A DNA stretch of 64,000 bases from Streptomyces macrolidinus (GTDB taxonomy: Bacteria; Actinomycetota; Actinomycetes; Streptomycetales; Streptomycetaceae): the NCBI RefSeq assembly GCF_023887685.1, contig NZ_JAMWMR010000016.1, positions 94,730 through 158,729 of the forward strand. The letters are read 5' to 3'. This document shows, in pieces, positions 49,732 to 58,817 of this stretch (within the stretch, counting starts at the first letter, position 1; the number at the start of each line of letters is the position of its first letter). The position numbers were made by a program, and so were the translations under genes. The notes below the pieces were generated by a model. It was not told the origin of the DNA, made no database searches, and saw nothing but the letters and a program-made list of their open reading frames with translations.

Positions 49732-51207
49732 TCAGGCGGCCAGCTTCGCCAGCGCCGCGTCGATCCTGGCCAGCGTCTTCTCCTGGCCGAGGACCTGGAG
49801 GGACTCGAAGAGCGGCAGGCCGACCGTACGGCCGGTGACGGCGACGCGGACCGGGGCCTGCGCCTTGCCGAGCTTGAGGCCGTGGGCCTCACCGGCGGCC
49901 AGGACGGCCTCCTTCAGGGACTCCGGGGACGTCCAGTCGGCCGCCTGGAGCTTCTCCCTGGCCGTGCGGAGCAGCGCGTCGCTGCCCTCCTTCATGGCCT
50001 TCGTCCAGGACGCCTCGTCGGACACCGGCTCCGGCAGGAACAGGAAGTCGACGTTGTCGGTGATCTCGGACAGGACCTTGAGGCGGGTCTGCGCGTGCGG
50101 GGCGATCGCCTCCCACTTCGCCTCGTCGAAGTCCTCGGGCGCCCAGGTCGCGTGCGGGGCGCTCAGCCACGGCCGGCAGCGCTCGGTGAAGTCCTTCACG
50201 TCGAGCAGACGGATGTGGTCGGCGTTGATCGACTCGGCCTTCTTCAGGTCGAAACGGGCCGGGTTGGGGTTCACGTCCGCGATGTCGAAGGCGGCGACCA
50301 TCTCCTCGATGCCGAAGATGTCGCGGTCGGCCGCGAGCGACCAGCCCAGCAGGGAGAGGTAGTTGAGCAGACCCTCGGGCAGGAAGCCGCGCTCGCGGTA
50401 GAGGTTGAGCGCCGACTGCGGGTCGCGCTTGGAGAGCTTCTTGTTGCCCTCGCCCATCACGTAGGGCAGGTGTCCGAACTGCGGGACGTCCTTCGCGATG
50501 CCCAGCTCGATCAGCGCCTTGTAGAGGGCGATCTGGCGGGGGGTGGAGGAGAGCAGGTCCTCGCCGCGCAGGACGTGGGTGATCTCCATCATCGCGTCGT
50601 CGACCGGGTTCACGAGCGTGTACAGGGGCGCGCCGTTGGCGCGCACGATCCCGTAGTCCGGCACGTTCTCCGGGGTGAACGTCAGCTCGCCGCGGACCAG
50701 GTCCGTGAAGGTGATCGTCTCGTCGGGCATCCGGAAGCGGACGATGGACGTACGGCCCTCGGCCTCGTAGGCCGCGACCTGCTCGGCGCTCAGCTCGCGG
50801 CAGTGGCCGTCATAGCCGGAGGGCTTGCCGGCGGCGCGGGCGGCGTCGCGGCGGGCGTCCAGCTCTTCCGTCGTGCAGTAGCAGTGGTAGGCGTAGCCGC
50901 CGTCCAGGAGCTTGCGGGCGACGTCCTGGTAGATGTCCATCCGCTGGGACTGGCGGTAGGGCATGTGGGGGCCGCCGACCTCGGGGCCCTCGTCCCAGTC
51001 GAAGCCCAGCCAGCGCAGCGAGTCCAGGAGCTGGAGGTAGGACTCCTCCGAGTCGCGGGCCACGTCCGTGTCCTCGATACGGAAGACGTACGTGCCGCCG
51101 GTGTGGCGGGCGAACGCCCAGTTGAACAGGGCGGTGCGGACCAGGCCCACATGGGGGTTGCCGGTCGGGGACGGACAGAAACGGACGCGGACGTTCGCGT
51201 TAGCCAC
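49732..51207 (-). CDS. gltX: Glutamyl-tRNA synthetase
   Basis: Class I synthetase; in organisms without GlnRS it also charges tRNA-Gln with Glu for later amidation. 491 residues: RFCPSPTGNPHVGLVRTALFNWAFA contains the HIGH-type HVGL, and KLSKRDPQSA the KMSKS-type site; the C-terminal alpha-helical anticodon domain follows. GTG start overlaps the stop of the fumarylacetoacetase-family gene by 8 nt. It lies close to three tRNA-Glu and two tRNA-Gln genes, its substrates. Confidence 0.97.
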   Translation of the reverse strand: MANANVRVRFCPSPTGNPHVGLVRTALFNWAFARHTGGTYVFRIEDTDVARDSEESYLQLLDSLRWLGFDWDEGPEVGGPHMPYRQSQRMDIYQDVARKLLDGGYAYHCYCTTEELDARRDAARAAGKPSGYDGHCRELSAEQVAAYEAEGRTSIVRFRMPDETITFTDLVRGELTFTPENVPDYGIVRANGAPLYTLVNPVDDAMMEITHVLRGEDLLSSTPRQIALYKALIELGIAKDVPQFGHLPYVMGEGNKKLSKRDPQSALNLYRERGFLPEGLLNYLSLLGWSLAADRDIFGIEEMVAAFDIADVNPNPARFDLKKAESINADHIRLLDVKDFTERCRPWLSAPHATWAPEDFDEAKWEAIAPHAQTRLKVLSEITDNVDFLFLPEPVSDEASWTKAMKEGSDALLRTAREKLQAADWTSPESLKEAVLAAGEAHGLKLGKAQAPVRVAVTGRTVGLPLFESLQVLGQEKTLARIDAALAKLAA

Positions 51208-51976
51208 GCTTGATCACCTTGTTGGTGAGAGTGCCGATGCCTTCGATGGTGACGGCGACGGTGTCGCCGACGTTGAGGGGGCCGACCCCCGCGGGGGTGC
51301 CGGTGAGGATCACGTCGCCGGGGAGCAGCGTCATGGCCTCGGAGATGTTCACGATCAGGTCCTCGATCGGGTGGATCATCTCGCTGGTACGACCGAGCTG
51401 GCGCTGCTCGCCGTTGACGGTGAGCTGGATGGTGAGGTCGCTCGGGTCGAGGTCGGTCTCCACCCAGGGGCCGAGCGGGCAGGAGGTGTCGAAGCCCTTG
51501 GCCCGCGCCCACTGCTTCTCACGCCGCTGGACGTCGCGCGCGGTCACGTCGTTGGCGCAGGTGTAGCCGAGGATGACGTCCTTGACGCGCTCGCGCGGGA
51601 CCTCGCGGCACATCCGGCCGATCACCACAGCCAGTTCGGCCTCGTGGTGCAGTTCCTGGGAGAAGGAGGGATAGGCGATCTCGTCGCCGGAGCCGATCAC
51701 GGAGGTGGACGGCTTGAAGAAGGCGAACGGGGCCTCGGGCACCTCGTTGCCCAGTTCCCGGGCGTGCTCCGCGTAGTTGCGGCCGAAGGCCACGACCTTG
51801 TTGGGGAGCACCGGCGGCAGCAGCCGGACCTTGCTCAACGGCACCTTCGTACCGGAGAGTTCGAAGTCCGCGAACGGGATGCCCTTGATGATGTCGAGGA
51901 CGAGTTCGTCCGGCTTGTCGCCCTCGACCGCGCCGAAGGCGACGTTCCCGTCGATGGAGAATCTGGCGATGCGCAC
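51200..51976 (-). CDS. Fumarylacetoacetate hydrolase family protein
   Basis: A 258-residue FAH-fold enzyme. MRIARFSIDGNVAFGAVEG N-terminus, VVAFGRNYAEHARELG, metal ligands in HHEAELAVVIGRMCREV (ExE), GYTCANDVTARDVQRR and TGTPAGVGPL. The family covers fumarylpyruvate hydrolase, oxaloacetate decarboxylase and related 2-oxo-acid lyases; substrate cannot be set from sequence. GTG at 51976 with GAGGGG upstream. It is coupled to gltX by an 8-nt overlap. Confidence 0.92.
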   Translation of the reverse strand: MRIARFSIDGNVAFGAVEGDKPDELVLDIIKGIPFADFELSGTKVPLSKVRLLPPVLPNKVVAFGRNYAEHARELGNEVPEAPFAFFKPSTSVIGSGDEIAYPSFSQELHHEAELAVVIGRMCREVPRERVKDVILGYTCANDVTARDVQRREKQWARAKGFDTSCPLGPWVETDLDPSDLTIQLTVNGEQRQLGRTSEMIHPIEDLIVNISEAMTLLPGDVILTGTPAGVGPLNVGDTVAVTIEGIGTLTNKVIKRG

Positions 51977-52075
51977 GGGATCGCGGCCCCTCACTGAGCT
52001 GGCTGGAGTCTGACGCTCCAGGCTAACGCGGCGGGGGGCCGCCGCCCCGCGCACGAGCGACGGACGCCGGGGGCG

Positions 52076-52264
52076 TTACTCCGCCGCGGCGCGCTGGGCG
52101 GGGATCTCCATGAGGATCGTGCGCTTGGGGTTGGCCGTCTGCGTGGGAAGGTCGACGGAGTGTTCCGGGACCACCCGCGTCTCCAGCTCGGCGGCGTCGG
52201 CCAGATGCGCCAGCGTCGTCCGCCGCGGGTTGGCTGTCTTGCGGAGCATCATCGTGGTCTTCAC
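52076..52264 (-). CDS. Small basic protein with internal TANPxRT repeats
   Basis: About 62 residues: VKTTMMLRKTANPRRTT, LAHLADAAELETRVVPEHSVD, LPTQTANPKRTILMEIPAQRAAAE. The segment KTANPRRTTL recurs as QTANPKRTIL about 37 residues later, which argues it is a real protein. I do not recognise a function. Start is uncertain: GTG at 52288 or 52264, or ATG-ATG at 52252/52249; none has a strong Shine-Dalgarno. It lies between the FAH gene and conservon 1. Confidence 0.6.
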   Translation of the reverse strand: MKTTMMLRKTANPRRTTLAHLADAAELETRVVPEHSVDLPTQTANPKRTILMEIPAQRAAAE

Positions 52265-52288
52265 TGTTGTCGTCGACCTTGTCGTCAC

Positions 52289-52863
52289 GGGCGCCGGGCG
52301 ACCTCAGGGCCGTCGCCGGGGCGCGGGGTTTGTCGGATTCGGCATCCCTGTAAAGCGCCAGGCTAAACATGCAATTCCCGTCGAAGTCATGATGGCGGCA
52401 TGATCTTCATGTGAGTTTGCTCACGAGGCAATGGGCAAATGGGTCAATTCAGACGGTCAATTGACCTCGACGAATCGGACATTACTTACCCGAAGCCCGC
52501 ATTCCGCTGCCGATCATGGCGACTGGGACACCCGACAGGCCCCAATAGATCGTGGGCATACGTCCGTTATATACAAGATCACTTTGCACCCCTCGTGATC
52601 CGCTCCTCACGTGGCGTCACGGTCTCCACCGGCATGCCGGTTGGCCTTGTTGGAGATCCGCCACTGTGCTGGAATTCGCGGGACCGCCGCGGGGACCGCA
52701 CCGGCGAAGCATGAGGCGCGACGCAGCGCCGGGCAGCGGCGGGAGGGGGACCCAGCGCCGGTCACTCACGACCACCCGGGGGGCGCATTCAGGGCGCCCC
52801 CTACGACGCCGACACCGTCCCGCCGCTCGCGGAGGGGCGCCTGGTCCAGAGGTTGCGACGCTA
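52289..52863. other. Long control region upstream of conservon 1
   Basis: 575 nt with unusually low GC around 52330-52600. It contains GTGAG-TTTG-CTCAC (52411-52424), direct repeats GGTCAATT at 52442 and 52455, the palindrome GGTCAATTGACC (52455-52466) and a TATATA at about 52570. No gene is supported; it probably holds the cvnA1 promoter and operators. Confidence 0.55.
52442..52466. promoter_or_regulatory. Repeated GGTCAATT with 12-bp palindrome
   Basis: GGTCAATT starts at 52442 and again at 52455 (13-nt period); the second copy completes the perfect palindrome GGTCAATTGACC. A candidate regulator site for the conservon 1 promoter. Confidence 0.5.
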
Positions 52864-55800
52864 GTGCAGGGACGTTTCAAGAGGGATGGCAGTGCTTCGG
52901 GGGAGCCGGAGCCGCACGGGGGGACCGACCGTGGTTCCTCGCCCCAGCACGGCCAGAGCCCGGGCCCCGCACCGGCCGGTGCGGGCGCCGACCGCCCCGA
53001 CGTGAAGGCGGTGGACGCCCCCGAGCCGACGCCCTCTGCGCAGCCCGGCTCCACGGGCTCGCGCATGGCCCTGCGCAACTGGCGCATCTCCACGCGTCTG
53101 GTCTCCCTGCTCGCACTCCCCGTGGTCGCGGCGACCACGCTCGGTGGGATGCGCATCAGCGAGAACATGGACCAGATCCAGCAGCTCGAGAGCATGAAGC
53201 TGCTGACGGACATGACCCGCCAGGCCACCCAGCTCGCCGCGGCGCTCCAGGAGGAGCGCGACCAGACCGCGGGCCCGCTCGCCCACGGCGCCACCTCGAA
53301 CGACTACACGGTCAAGGGCGCCCGCGAGAAGACCGACCGCGCGCGCTCCGTCTTCATCCAGGGCACCGGCGAGATCGGTGACGCCGCCGAGGCAGGTCAG
53401 CTCTCCGGCGTCCGCGACAGCGTCGTCGGTATCGCGGGCGAGCTGAACAACCTCAGCACCATCCGCGCCAACGCCTACAAGGACCCGAAGAACTCCGCGC
53501 AGACGGTCGAGGCGTACCACCGGCTGATCACGCAGTTGCTCAGCCTGTCCCAGGACATGGCGCAGGCGACCAGCAACCCCGAGATGATCCAGCGCACCCG
53601 TTCCCTGGCGGCGTTCTCCACCGCCAAGGAGTACGCGTCGATGCAGCGCGCGGTCATCGCGGCGGCGCTGCCCGCGAACAACAGCACGGAGGGCAAGCTC
53701 TCCGAGAACGACCGGCAGTACGCCCTCTCCGCCCTGGAGAGCCAGGACTCCAGCCTCGACAGCTTCGCCAGCATCTACGGCGAGGAAGCGGCCGAGCTGA
53801 CCAAGCCGATCGACCAGGGCAGCCCGACCATCGAGGCGGCCGACAAGTACGCCGACCGCGTCCTCAAGTCGTCGAACGGCTTCTCGGGCCAGAACAAGCG
53901 CTCGTACAAGGACTGGGTCGACGACGACTCGGCCAAGATCCTCCAGATGAAGAGCATCGAGGGCACGCTCCTGGAGGAGATGGAGCAGAAGGCCCGTGAG
54001 CTGAAGAACTCCTCGCAGCAGGAAGCGATCATCTCCGGTGCGCTGATCCTGCTCGTCCTCGGTGTCTCGCTCGTCGGCGCCTTCGTCGTGGCCCGCTCCA
54101 TGATCCGCTCGCTGCGCCGGCTCCAGGACACCGCCACCAAGGTCGCCCAGGACCGCCTGCCCCAGCTCGTCAAGGAGCTGTCCGAGTCCGACCCGCAGGA
54201 CGTCGACACGTCCGTGGAGTCGGTCGGTGTGCACTCCCGGGACGAGATCGGCCAGGTGGCCGCGGCCTTCGACGACGTGCACCGCGAGGCGGTCCGCCTC
54301 GCCGCCGAGCAGGCCCTGCTGCGAGGCAACGTCAACGCGATGTTCACCAACCTCTCGCGCCGCTCCCAGGGCCTGATCCAGCGTCAGCTCTCGCTCATCT
54401 CCGAACTGGAGTCCCGCGAGGCCGACCCCGACCAGCTCTCCTCGCTGTTCAAGCTCGACCACCTCGCGACGCGTATGCGCCGTAACGGTGAGAACCTCCT
54501 CGTCCTCGCCGGTGAGGAGCCGGGCCGCCGCTGGACCCGCCCGGTCCCGCTGGTCGACGTGTTGCGTGCCGCCGCGTCCGAGGTGGAACAGTACGAGCGC
54601 ATCGAACTGGCCGCGGTTCCTGCCACCGAGGTCGCGGGCCGCGTCGTCAACGACCTCGTGCACCTCCTCGCCGAGCTGCTGGAGAACGCGACCTCGTTCT
54701 CCTCGCCGCAGACCAAGGTCAAGGTCACCGGTCACGCGCTGCCCGACGGGCGCGTGCTGATCGAGATCCACGACACCGGTATCGGTCTGTCCCCCGAGGA
54801 CCTCGCGCAGATCAACGAGCGGCTCGCCGCGCCGCCCACGGTGGACGTCTCCGTCTCCCGCCGCATGGGCCTCTTCGTGGTCGGTCGGCTCTCGCAGCGC
54901 CACGGCATCCGTATCCAGCTCCGCCCGTCCGACTCCGGCGGGACGACCGCGCTGGTCATGCTCCCGGTGGATGTCGCCCAGGGCGGCAAGAAGCCCGCGG
55001 GCAAGCAGGGCCAGGGCGGCCCGCAGAGCGGCGGTTCGGCCGCCGGTGCCGCCGCCGCGGGTGCCGCCGCCGCGCGTCGCCAGGTGCAGGGCGGCGGGGC
55101 CGGTGGCCCGGGGCTCAAGGCCGCTCCGCAGCGCGGGCAGGTGGGCGCCGGACAGGGTCCGCGCGCCGCGCTGCCCGGCAGCGGCCAGAACGGCCGTCCC
55201 GGCGGCCCCGGTGGGTCCCGCGGTCAGCAGGGCGGCGCCGGCGGTGCCGCTTCGCAGGCCCCGACCCTGTTCGAGCAGGGCGGACGCCCGTCCCCGCAGC
55301 AGGGCCGACAGAACCCGGCCGCCGGTGACAACGCCTTCGGGCAGCAGCAGGCCGCGCCGGGCGCCCCGCAGGGGCTGCAGGCCGCGCAGGCCTTCCCGAA
55401 CAACGGCGCGCCAGTACCGCCGCAGCAGCAGGAGCGCAAGGAACGGCAGGAGCCGCAGCGCAAGGAAGGCCGTGGCGGCAGGCGTCGCCCGCAGCTTCCC
55501 GGCCGGGGCGGTCCGCGCGCCGAACTGCCCGGCGGCAACCAGCAGCAGCGCACGCCGAGTTGGAGCGACGAGAACGCGCAGCCCCCGGCGCCGCGCGCCG
55601 CGCTGGACGGCCCGCGCGGTCACGAGGAGCCGGACGCGCTGTCCGCGACCTCGCAGATGCCCCGGATCGACGACCACCAGGGCCCCGGTGCCACCGCGGA
55701 GATCCCCCGGATCGAGGACGACCGTCAAGGTCCCGGGTCCACGGCCGAGTTCGCGCGACCGGACTTCAACGCCCCGCGTCCCGGGGCCGGTGGGCAGTTC

Positions 55801-57171
55801 CCGCGCCAGGACGGCTTCGGCGGCCCGCAGCAGCAGGGCAACCAGGCGGGCGGGTTCCCCGGCGCCCAGCAGGCCCAGGACACGGGCCGGTTCCCGGCGT
55901 CCGGGCACCAGGAGACCGGGCAGTTCCCAGCTCTCGGACGCGGCCAGGACACGGGGCAGTTCGCGAACCCCGGCCACGGACAGGACACCGGGCAGTACCC
56001 CGCGCAGCGGCACGACGGCTCCGGTACGGGGCAGTTCGCCGCTCCGGGCCAGGGGCAGGACACGGGTCAGTACCAGGCTCCCGGACGGGGTCGGGGCGCG
56101 GGCCGGTTCCAGGGTCCCGGTCAGGACAGCGGCCAGTTCCCGAACACCGGCCACGCGCAGGACACCGGACAGTTCGCGGCCCCCGAACACGGCCAGGACA
56201 CCGGGCAGTTCCAGACCCCCCAACAGGGTCAGGGCGCGAACCAGTTCCAGGGTCCCGGTCAGGCGCAGGACACCGGGCAGTTCCAGACCCCCGAACACGG
56301 CCAGGACACCGGCCAGTTCCAGGCCCCCGGCCATGGACAGCACACCGGCCAGTTCCAGGTTCCCGAGCACGGGCAGGACACCGGGCAGTTCCAGGCTCCC
56401 GGACAGGGCCAGAACACCGGGCAGTTCGCGAACCCCGGCCACGGACAGGGCACCGGGCAGTACCCCGCCCAGCGGCACGACGGCTCCGGTACGGGGCAGT
56501 TCGCCGCTCCCGGGTACGGAGACCCGTCCGCCACGGGGCAGTTCGACGCGCAGGGCCATGACGCCTCCGGTACCGGCCAGTTCGCCGCGCAGGGTTACGG
56601 GAACCAGCAGGACCCCTCCGCCACCGGGCAGTTCGCGCAGGCCCAGCAGCAGGCCCAGCAGCAGGCCCCGCAGCAGTCGCAGCAGCCCGAGGCGCTGCCG
56701 CCCGCGCAGAGCGCCGGTGACGGACGCACCCCGCTGTTCGACCGGCTGGAGACCAACTGGTTCCACGGCGAGCGGGGCCAGCAGAACGACACCTCCGCGG
56801 CCCAGGCGCCGCAGCAGCAGCCCGCGGCCCCTGAGCCGTCGGCCCCCGAACCGTCCGCACCCGAGCGTCCGGCCCCCGCGGCCTGGCGCACCTCGCCGAA
56901 CGACGAGATCGGCCGCGCGGCCGAGCGCGTACGGCAGCCCTCCGCGGGCGGCGTCACCACCTCCGGCCTGCCGCGCCGGGTCCCGCGCGCGAACCTCGTG
57001 CCGGGCACGGCCCAGCAGCAACAGCACCACACCGGTCCGCAGGTCTCGCGTGCGCCTGACGACGTACGCGGCCGGCTGACCAACCTCCGACGGGGCATCG
57101 CCCAGGGTCGCCAGGCCGGTACCGGCCAGACCGGCAGCTTCCCCAGCCCCACTCACCAGCAGGAGCAGTAG
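52864..57171 (+). CDS. cvnA: Conservon sensor-kinase-like protein CvnA (conservon 1)
   Basis: A 1435-residue membrane protein heading a conservon. Basic N-terminus, TM1 (about 75-95), an extracytoplasmic nitrate/nitrite-sensing (NIT)-like helical domain (95-385), TM2 (389-412), HAMP-like linker, and an HATPase_c domain with LLENATSFSSPQT (about 605), HDTGIGL and RRMGLFVVGRL. A disordered C-terminal half carries about 21 GQDTGQF-type repeats (55876-56640). The last 60 residues (SGLPRRVPRANLVPG; VSRAPDDVRGRLTNLRRG) match the conservon 2 CvnA tail. GTG start has AGAGG 11 nt upstream. It likely signals to CvnB-D at the membrane, as shown for S. coelicolor conservons. Confidence 0.9.
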   Translation: MQGRFKRDGSASGEPEPHGGTDRGSSPQHGQSPGPAPAGAGADRPDVKAVDAPEPTPSAQPGSTGSRMALRNWRISTRLVSLLALPVVAATTLGGMRISENMDQIQQLESMKLLTDMTRQATQLAAALQEERDQTAGPLAHGATSNDYTVKGAREKTDRARSVFIQGTGEIGDAAEAGQLSGVRDSVVGIAGELNNLSTIRANAYKDPKNSAQTVEAYHRLITQLLSLSQDMAQATSNPEMIQRTRSLAAFSTAKEYASMQRAVIAAALPANNSTEGKLSENDRQYALSALESQDSSLDSFASIYGEEAAELTKPIDQGSPTIEAADKYADRVLKSSNGFSGQNKRSYKDWVDDDSAKILQMKSIEGTLLEEMEQKARELKNSSQQEAIISGALILLVLGVSLVGAFVVARSMIRSLRRLQDTATKVAQDRLPQLVKELSESDPQDVDTSVESVGVHSRDEIGQVAAAFDDVHREAVRLAAEQALLRGNVNAMFTNLSRRSQGLIQRQLSLISELESREADPDQLSSLFKLDHLATRMRRNGENLLVLAGEEPGRRWTRPVPLVDVLRAAASEVEQYERIELAAVPATEVAGRVVNDLVHLLAELLENATSFSSPQTKVKVTGHALPDGRVLIEIHDTGIGLSPEDLAQINERLAAPPTVDVSVSRRMGLFVVGRLSQRHGIRIQLRPSDSGGTTALVMLPVDVAQGGKKPAGKQGQGGPQSGGSAAGAAAAGAAAARRQVQGGGAGGPGLKAAPQRGQVGAGQGPRAALPGSGQNGRPGGPGGSRGQQGGAGGAASQAPTLFEQGGRPSPQQGRQNPAAGDNAFGQQQAAPGAPQGLQAAQAFPNNGAPVPPQQQERKERQEPQRKEGRGGRRRPQLPGRGGPRAELPGGNQQQRTPSWSDENAQPPAPRAALDGPRGHEEPDALSATSQMPRIDDHQGPGATAEIPRIEDDRQGPGSTAEFARPDFNAPRPGAGGQFPRQDGFGGPQQQGNQAGGFPGAQQAQDTGRFPASGHQETGQFPALGRGQDTGQFANPGHGQDTGQYPAQRHDGSGTGQFAAPGQGQDTGQYQAPGRGRGAGRFQGPGQDSGQFPNTGHAQDTGQFAAPEHGQDTGQFQTPQQGQGANQFQGPGQAQDTGQFQTPEHGQDTGQFQAPGHGQHTGQFQVPEHGQDTGQFQAPGQGQNTGQFANPGHGQGTGQYPAQRHDGSGTGQFAAPGYGDPSATGQFDAQGHDASGTGQFAAQGYGNQQDPSATGQFAQAQQQAQQQAPQQSQQPEALPPAQSAGDGRTPLFDRLETNWFHGERGQQNDTSAAQAPQQQPAAPEPSAPEPSAPERPAPAAWRTSPNDEIGRAAERVRQPSAGGVTTSGLPRRVPRANLVPGTAQQQQHHTGPQVSRAPDDVRGRLTNLRRGIAQGRQAGTGQTGSFPSPTHQQEQ
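55876..56640 (+). repeat. GQF-type coding repeats in cvnA of conservon 1
   Basis: About 21 imperfect 10-14-residue repeats with consensus GQDTGQFxxPxH. A 92-bp block at 55954-56045 recurs at 56419-56510 with two mismatches, indicating recent duplication or conversion within the tract. Confidence 0.9.
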
Positions 57172-57594
57172 TTGAGTCAGATGAGCCAGGCGGCACAGAA
57201 CCTCAACTGGTTGATCACGAACTTCGTGGACAACACGCCGGGGGTGTCCCACACCGTCGTCGTGTCCGCGGACGGACTCCTTCTGGCGATGTCCGAAGGG
57301 TTCCCGCGTGATCGCGCCGACCAACTCGCGGCCGTGGCCTCCGGGCTGACCTCGCTGACCGCGGGTGCGTCCCGCATCTTCGAGGGCGGCAGGGTGGCAC
57401 AGACGGTGGTCGAGATGGAGCGCGGCTTCCTCTTCCTCATGTCCATCTCGGACGGCTCGTCCCTCGCGGTGCTCGCCCACCCCGAGTGCGACATCGGGCT
57501 CGTGGGCTACGAGATGGCCCTCCTGGTCGACCGCGCGGGCGCGGTGCTCACGCCCGACCTGCGCGCCGAGCTCCAGGGCAGTCTGCTTCGCTGA
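57172..57594 (+). CDS. cvnB: Roadblock/LC7 protein CvnB (conservon 1)
   Basis: A 140-residue roadblock-fold protein, the MglB-like partner of the CvnD GTPase. Core: MSQAAQNLNWLITNFVDNTPGV, VVVSADGLLLAMSEGF, and MERGFLFLMSISDGSSLAVLA. The start is probably the TTG at 57172: AGGAG lies 6 nt before it but 15 nt before the ATG at 57181. It directly abuts the cvnA stop, so the two are translationally coupled. Confidence 0.93.
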   Translation: MSQMSQAAQNLNWLITNFVDNTPGVSHTVVVSADGLLLAMSEGFPRDRADQLAAVASGLTSLTAGASRIFEGGRVAQTVVEMERGFLFLMSISDGSSLAVLAHPECDIGLVGYEMALLVDRAGAVLTPDLRAELQGSLLR

Positions 57595-57708
57595 ACGGCT
57601 TCCCGCCGCCACCCCCACCACACGCACACACCGTCCGGCCGCCACAGCCCCCCACCGGCCTCGTCAGACGGCACGACTGACCAACTTGCTGTCCCGCCCG
57701 GAGGATTC

Positions 57709-58107
57709 ATGACCCCGCCCCCTGCCGCTCACGATCCGTACACAGATCCGTACGGAGACGAGGGCGACCAGCCGCTGGTACGTCCGTACGCGATGACCGG
57801 TGGCCGGACCCGGCCCCGCTACCAGCTCGCGATAGAGGCGTTGATCAGCACGACGGCCGATCCGGCCCAGCTCATGGGCATGCTGCCCGAGCACCAGCGG
57901 ATCTGCCATCTGTGCCGTGAGGTGAAGTCGGTGGCGGAGGTCTCGGCGCTGCTGTCCATGCCGCTCGGTGTGGCCCGGATCCTCGTCGCCGACCTCGCGG
58001 AAGCCGGCCTCGTCGCGATCCACCAGCCTGGTGGCGACGAGAACAACGGCGGCGCGCCGGACGTGACACTGCTCGAAAGGGTGCTCAGTGGACTTCGCAA
58101 GCTCTGA
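57709..58107 (+). CDS. cvnC: DUF742 protein CvnC (conservon 1)
   Basis: A 132-residue DUF742 protein: a short Pro/Tyr-rich N-terminus, LVRPYAMTGGRTRPRYQLAIEAL, CHLCREVKSVAEVSALL (CxxC) and a winged-helix-like LGVARILVADLAEAGLVAIH. It is thought to associate with CvnA and CvnD at the membrane. ATG start behind GGAGG. The 3' end overlaps cvnD by 20 nt, and its last 46 bp are identical to the other cvnC. Confidence 0.92.
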   Translation: MTPPPAAHDPYTDPYGDEGDQPLVRPYAMTGGRTRPRYQLAIEALISTTADPAQLMGMLPEHQRICHLCREVKSVAEVSALLSMPLGVARILVADLAEAGLVAIHQPGGDENNGGAPDVTLLERVLSGLRKL

Positions 58108-58663
58108 CGGAGGGCGCTCCACCACCTCCGCCAAGATCGTGGTGGCGGGTGGCTTCGGTGTCGGCAAGACCACGTTCGTGGGTGCCGTCTCGGAGATCAA
58201 CCCGCTGCGCACGGAGGCCGTCATGACGTCTGCTTCGGCAGGCATCGACGACCTCACCCACACCGGGGACAAGACCACCACCACGGTGGCCATGGACTTC
58301 GGCCGCATCACCCTGGACCAGGACCTGATCCTCTACCTCTTCGGAACCCCCGGCCAGGACCGCTTCTGGTTCATGTGGGACGACCTGGTCCGCGGCGCCA
58401 TCGGCGCCATCGTCCTCGTCGACACCCGCCGCCTCGCCGACTGCTTCCCCGCCGTCGACTACTTCGAGAACAGCGGCCTCCCCTTCGTCATCGCCCTCAA
58501 CGGCTTCGACGGAAACCAGCCCTACACCCCCGACGAAGTCCGCGAAGCACTCCAGATCGGCCCCGACACCCCCATCATCACCACCGACGCCCGCCACCGC
58601 GCCGACGCCAAATCCGCCCTCATCACCCTCGTCGAACACGCCCTCATGGCACGCCTGCGGTAA
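58088..58663 (+). CDS. cvnD: Ras-like GTPase CvnD (conservon 1)
   Basis: A 191-residue small GTPase. P-loop GGFGVGKTT (about 21-29), switch region TTTTVAMDFGRI, G3 FGTPGQDRF and G4-like ALNGFDGN (NGFD where NKxD is usual). GTG start at 58088 within cvnC. From 58187 to the stop the DNA is identical to conservon 2 cvnD, whereas residues 6-12 differ (DGGRS versus SGGPSRS). Confidence 0.95.
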   Translation: MDFASSDGGRSTTSAKIVVAGGFGVGKTTFVGAVSEINPLRTEAVMTSASAGIDDLTHTGDKTTTTVAMDFGRITLDQDLILYLFGTPGQDRFWFMWDDLVRGAIGAIVLVDTRRLADCFPAVDYFENSGLPFVIALNGFDGNQPYTPDEVREALQIGPDTPIITTDARHRADAKSALITLVEHALMARLR

Positions 58664-58817
58664 GCAAGTAGCCGGTGTCATACGGCAGTTGTCGTAGATC
58701 CCGGGGAGCCGACTGTGGCGTTTGACACGGTCGGCCCCGGGGTTCATAACGTTTCGACAGAGAAATCGGGTGGTACCACCACGCGTCGCGGTCGTTCGGT
58801 GCCGCTGTGCGCACGAA

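Noticed and set aside
49617..49892. A 92-residue N-terminal extension of the HAD hydrolase
   Set aside because: Overlaps gltX in another frame and is Arg/Ser/Pro shadow sequence; the DxD motif needs the ATG at 49616.
55876..56640. Regularly spaced repeats resembling a CRISPR array
   Set aside because: They are in-frame coding repeats within cvnA with imperfect units and no unique spacers; no cas genes are present.
52861..57645. A 1594-codon open frame on the minus strand opposite cvnA-cvnB of conservon 1
   Set aside because: It mirrors the codon phase of a high-GC gene; composition is shadow-like and cvnA has recognisable domains.
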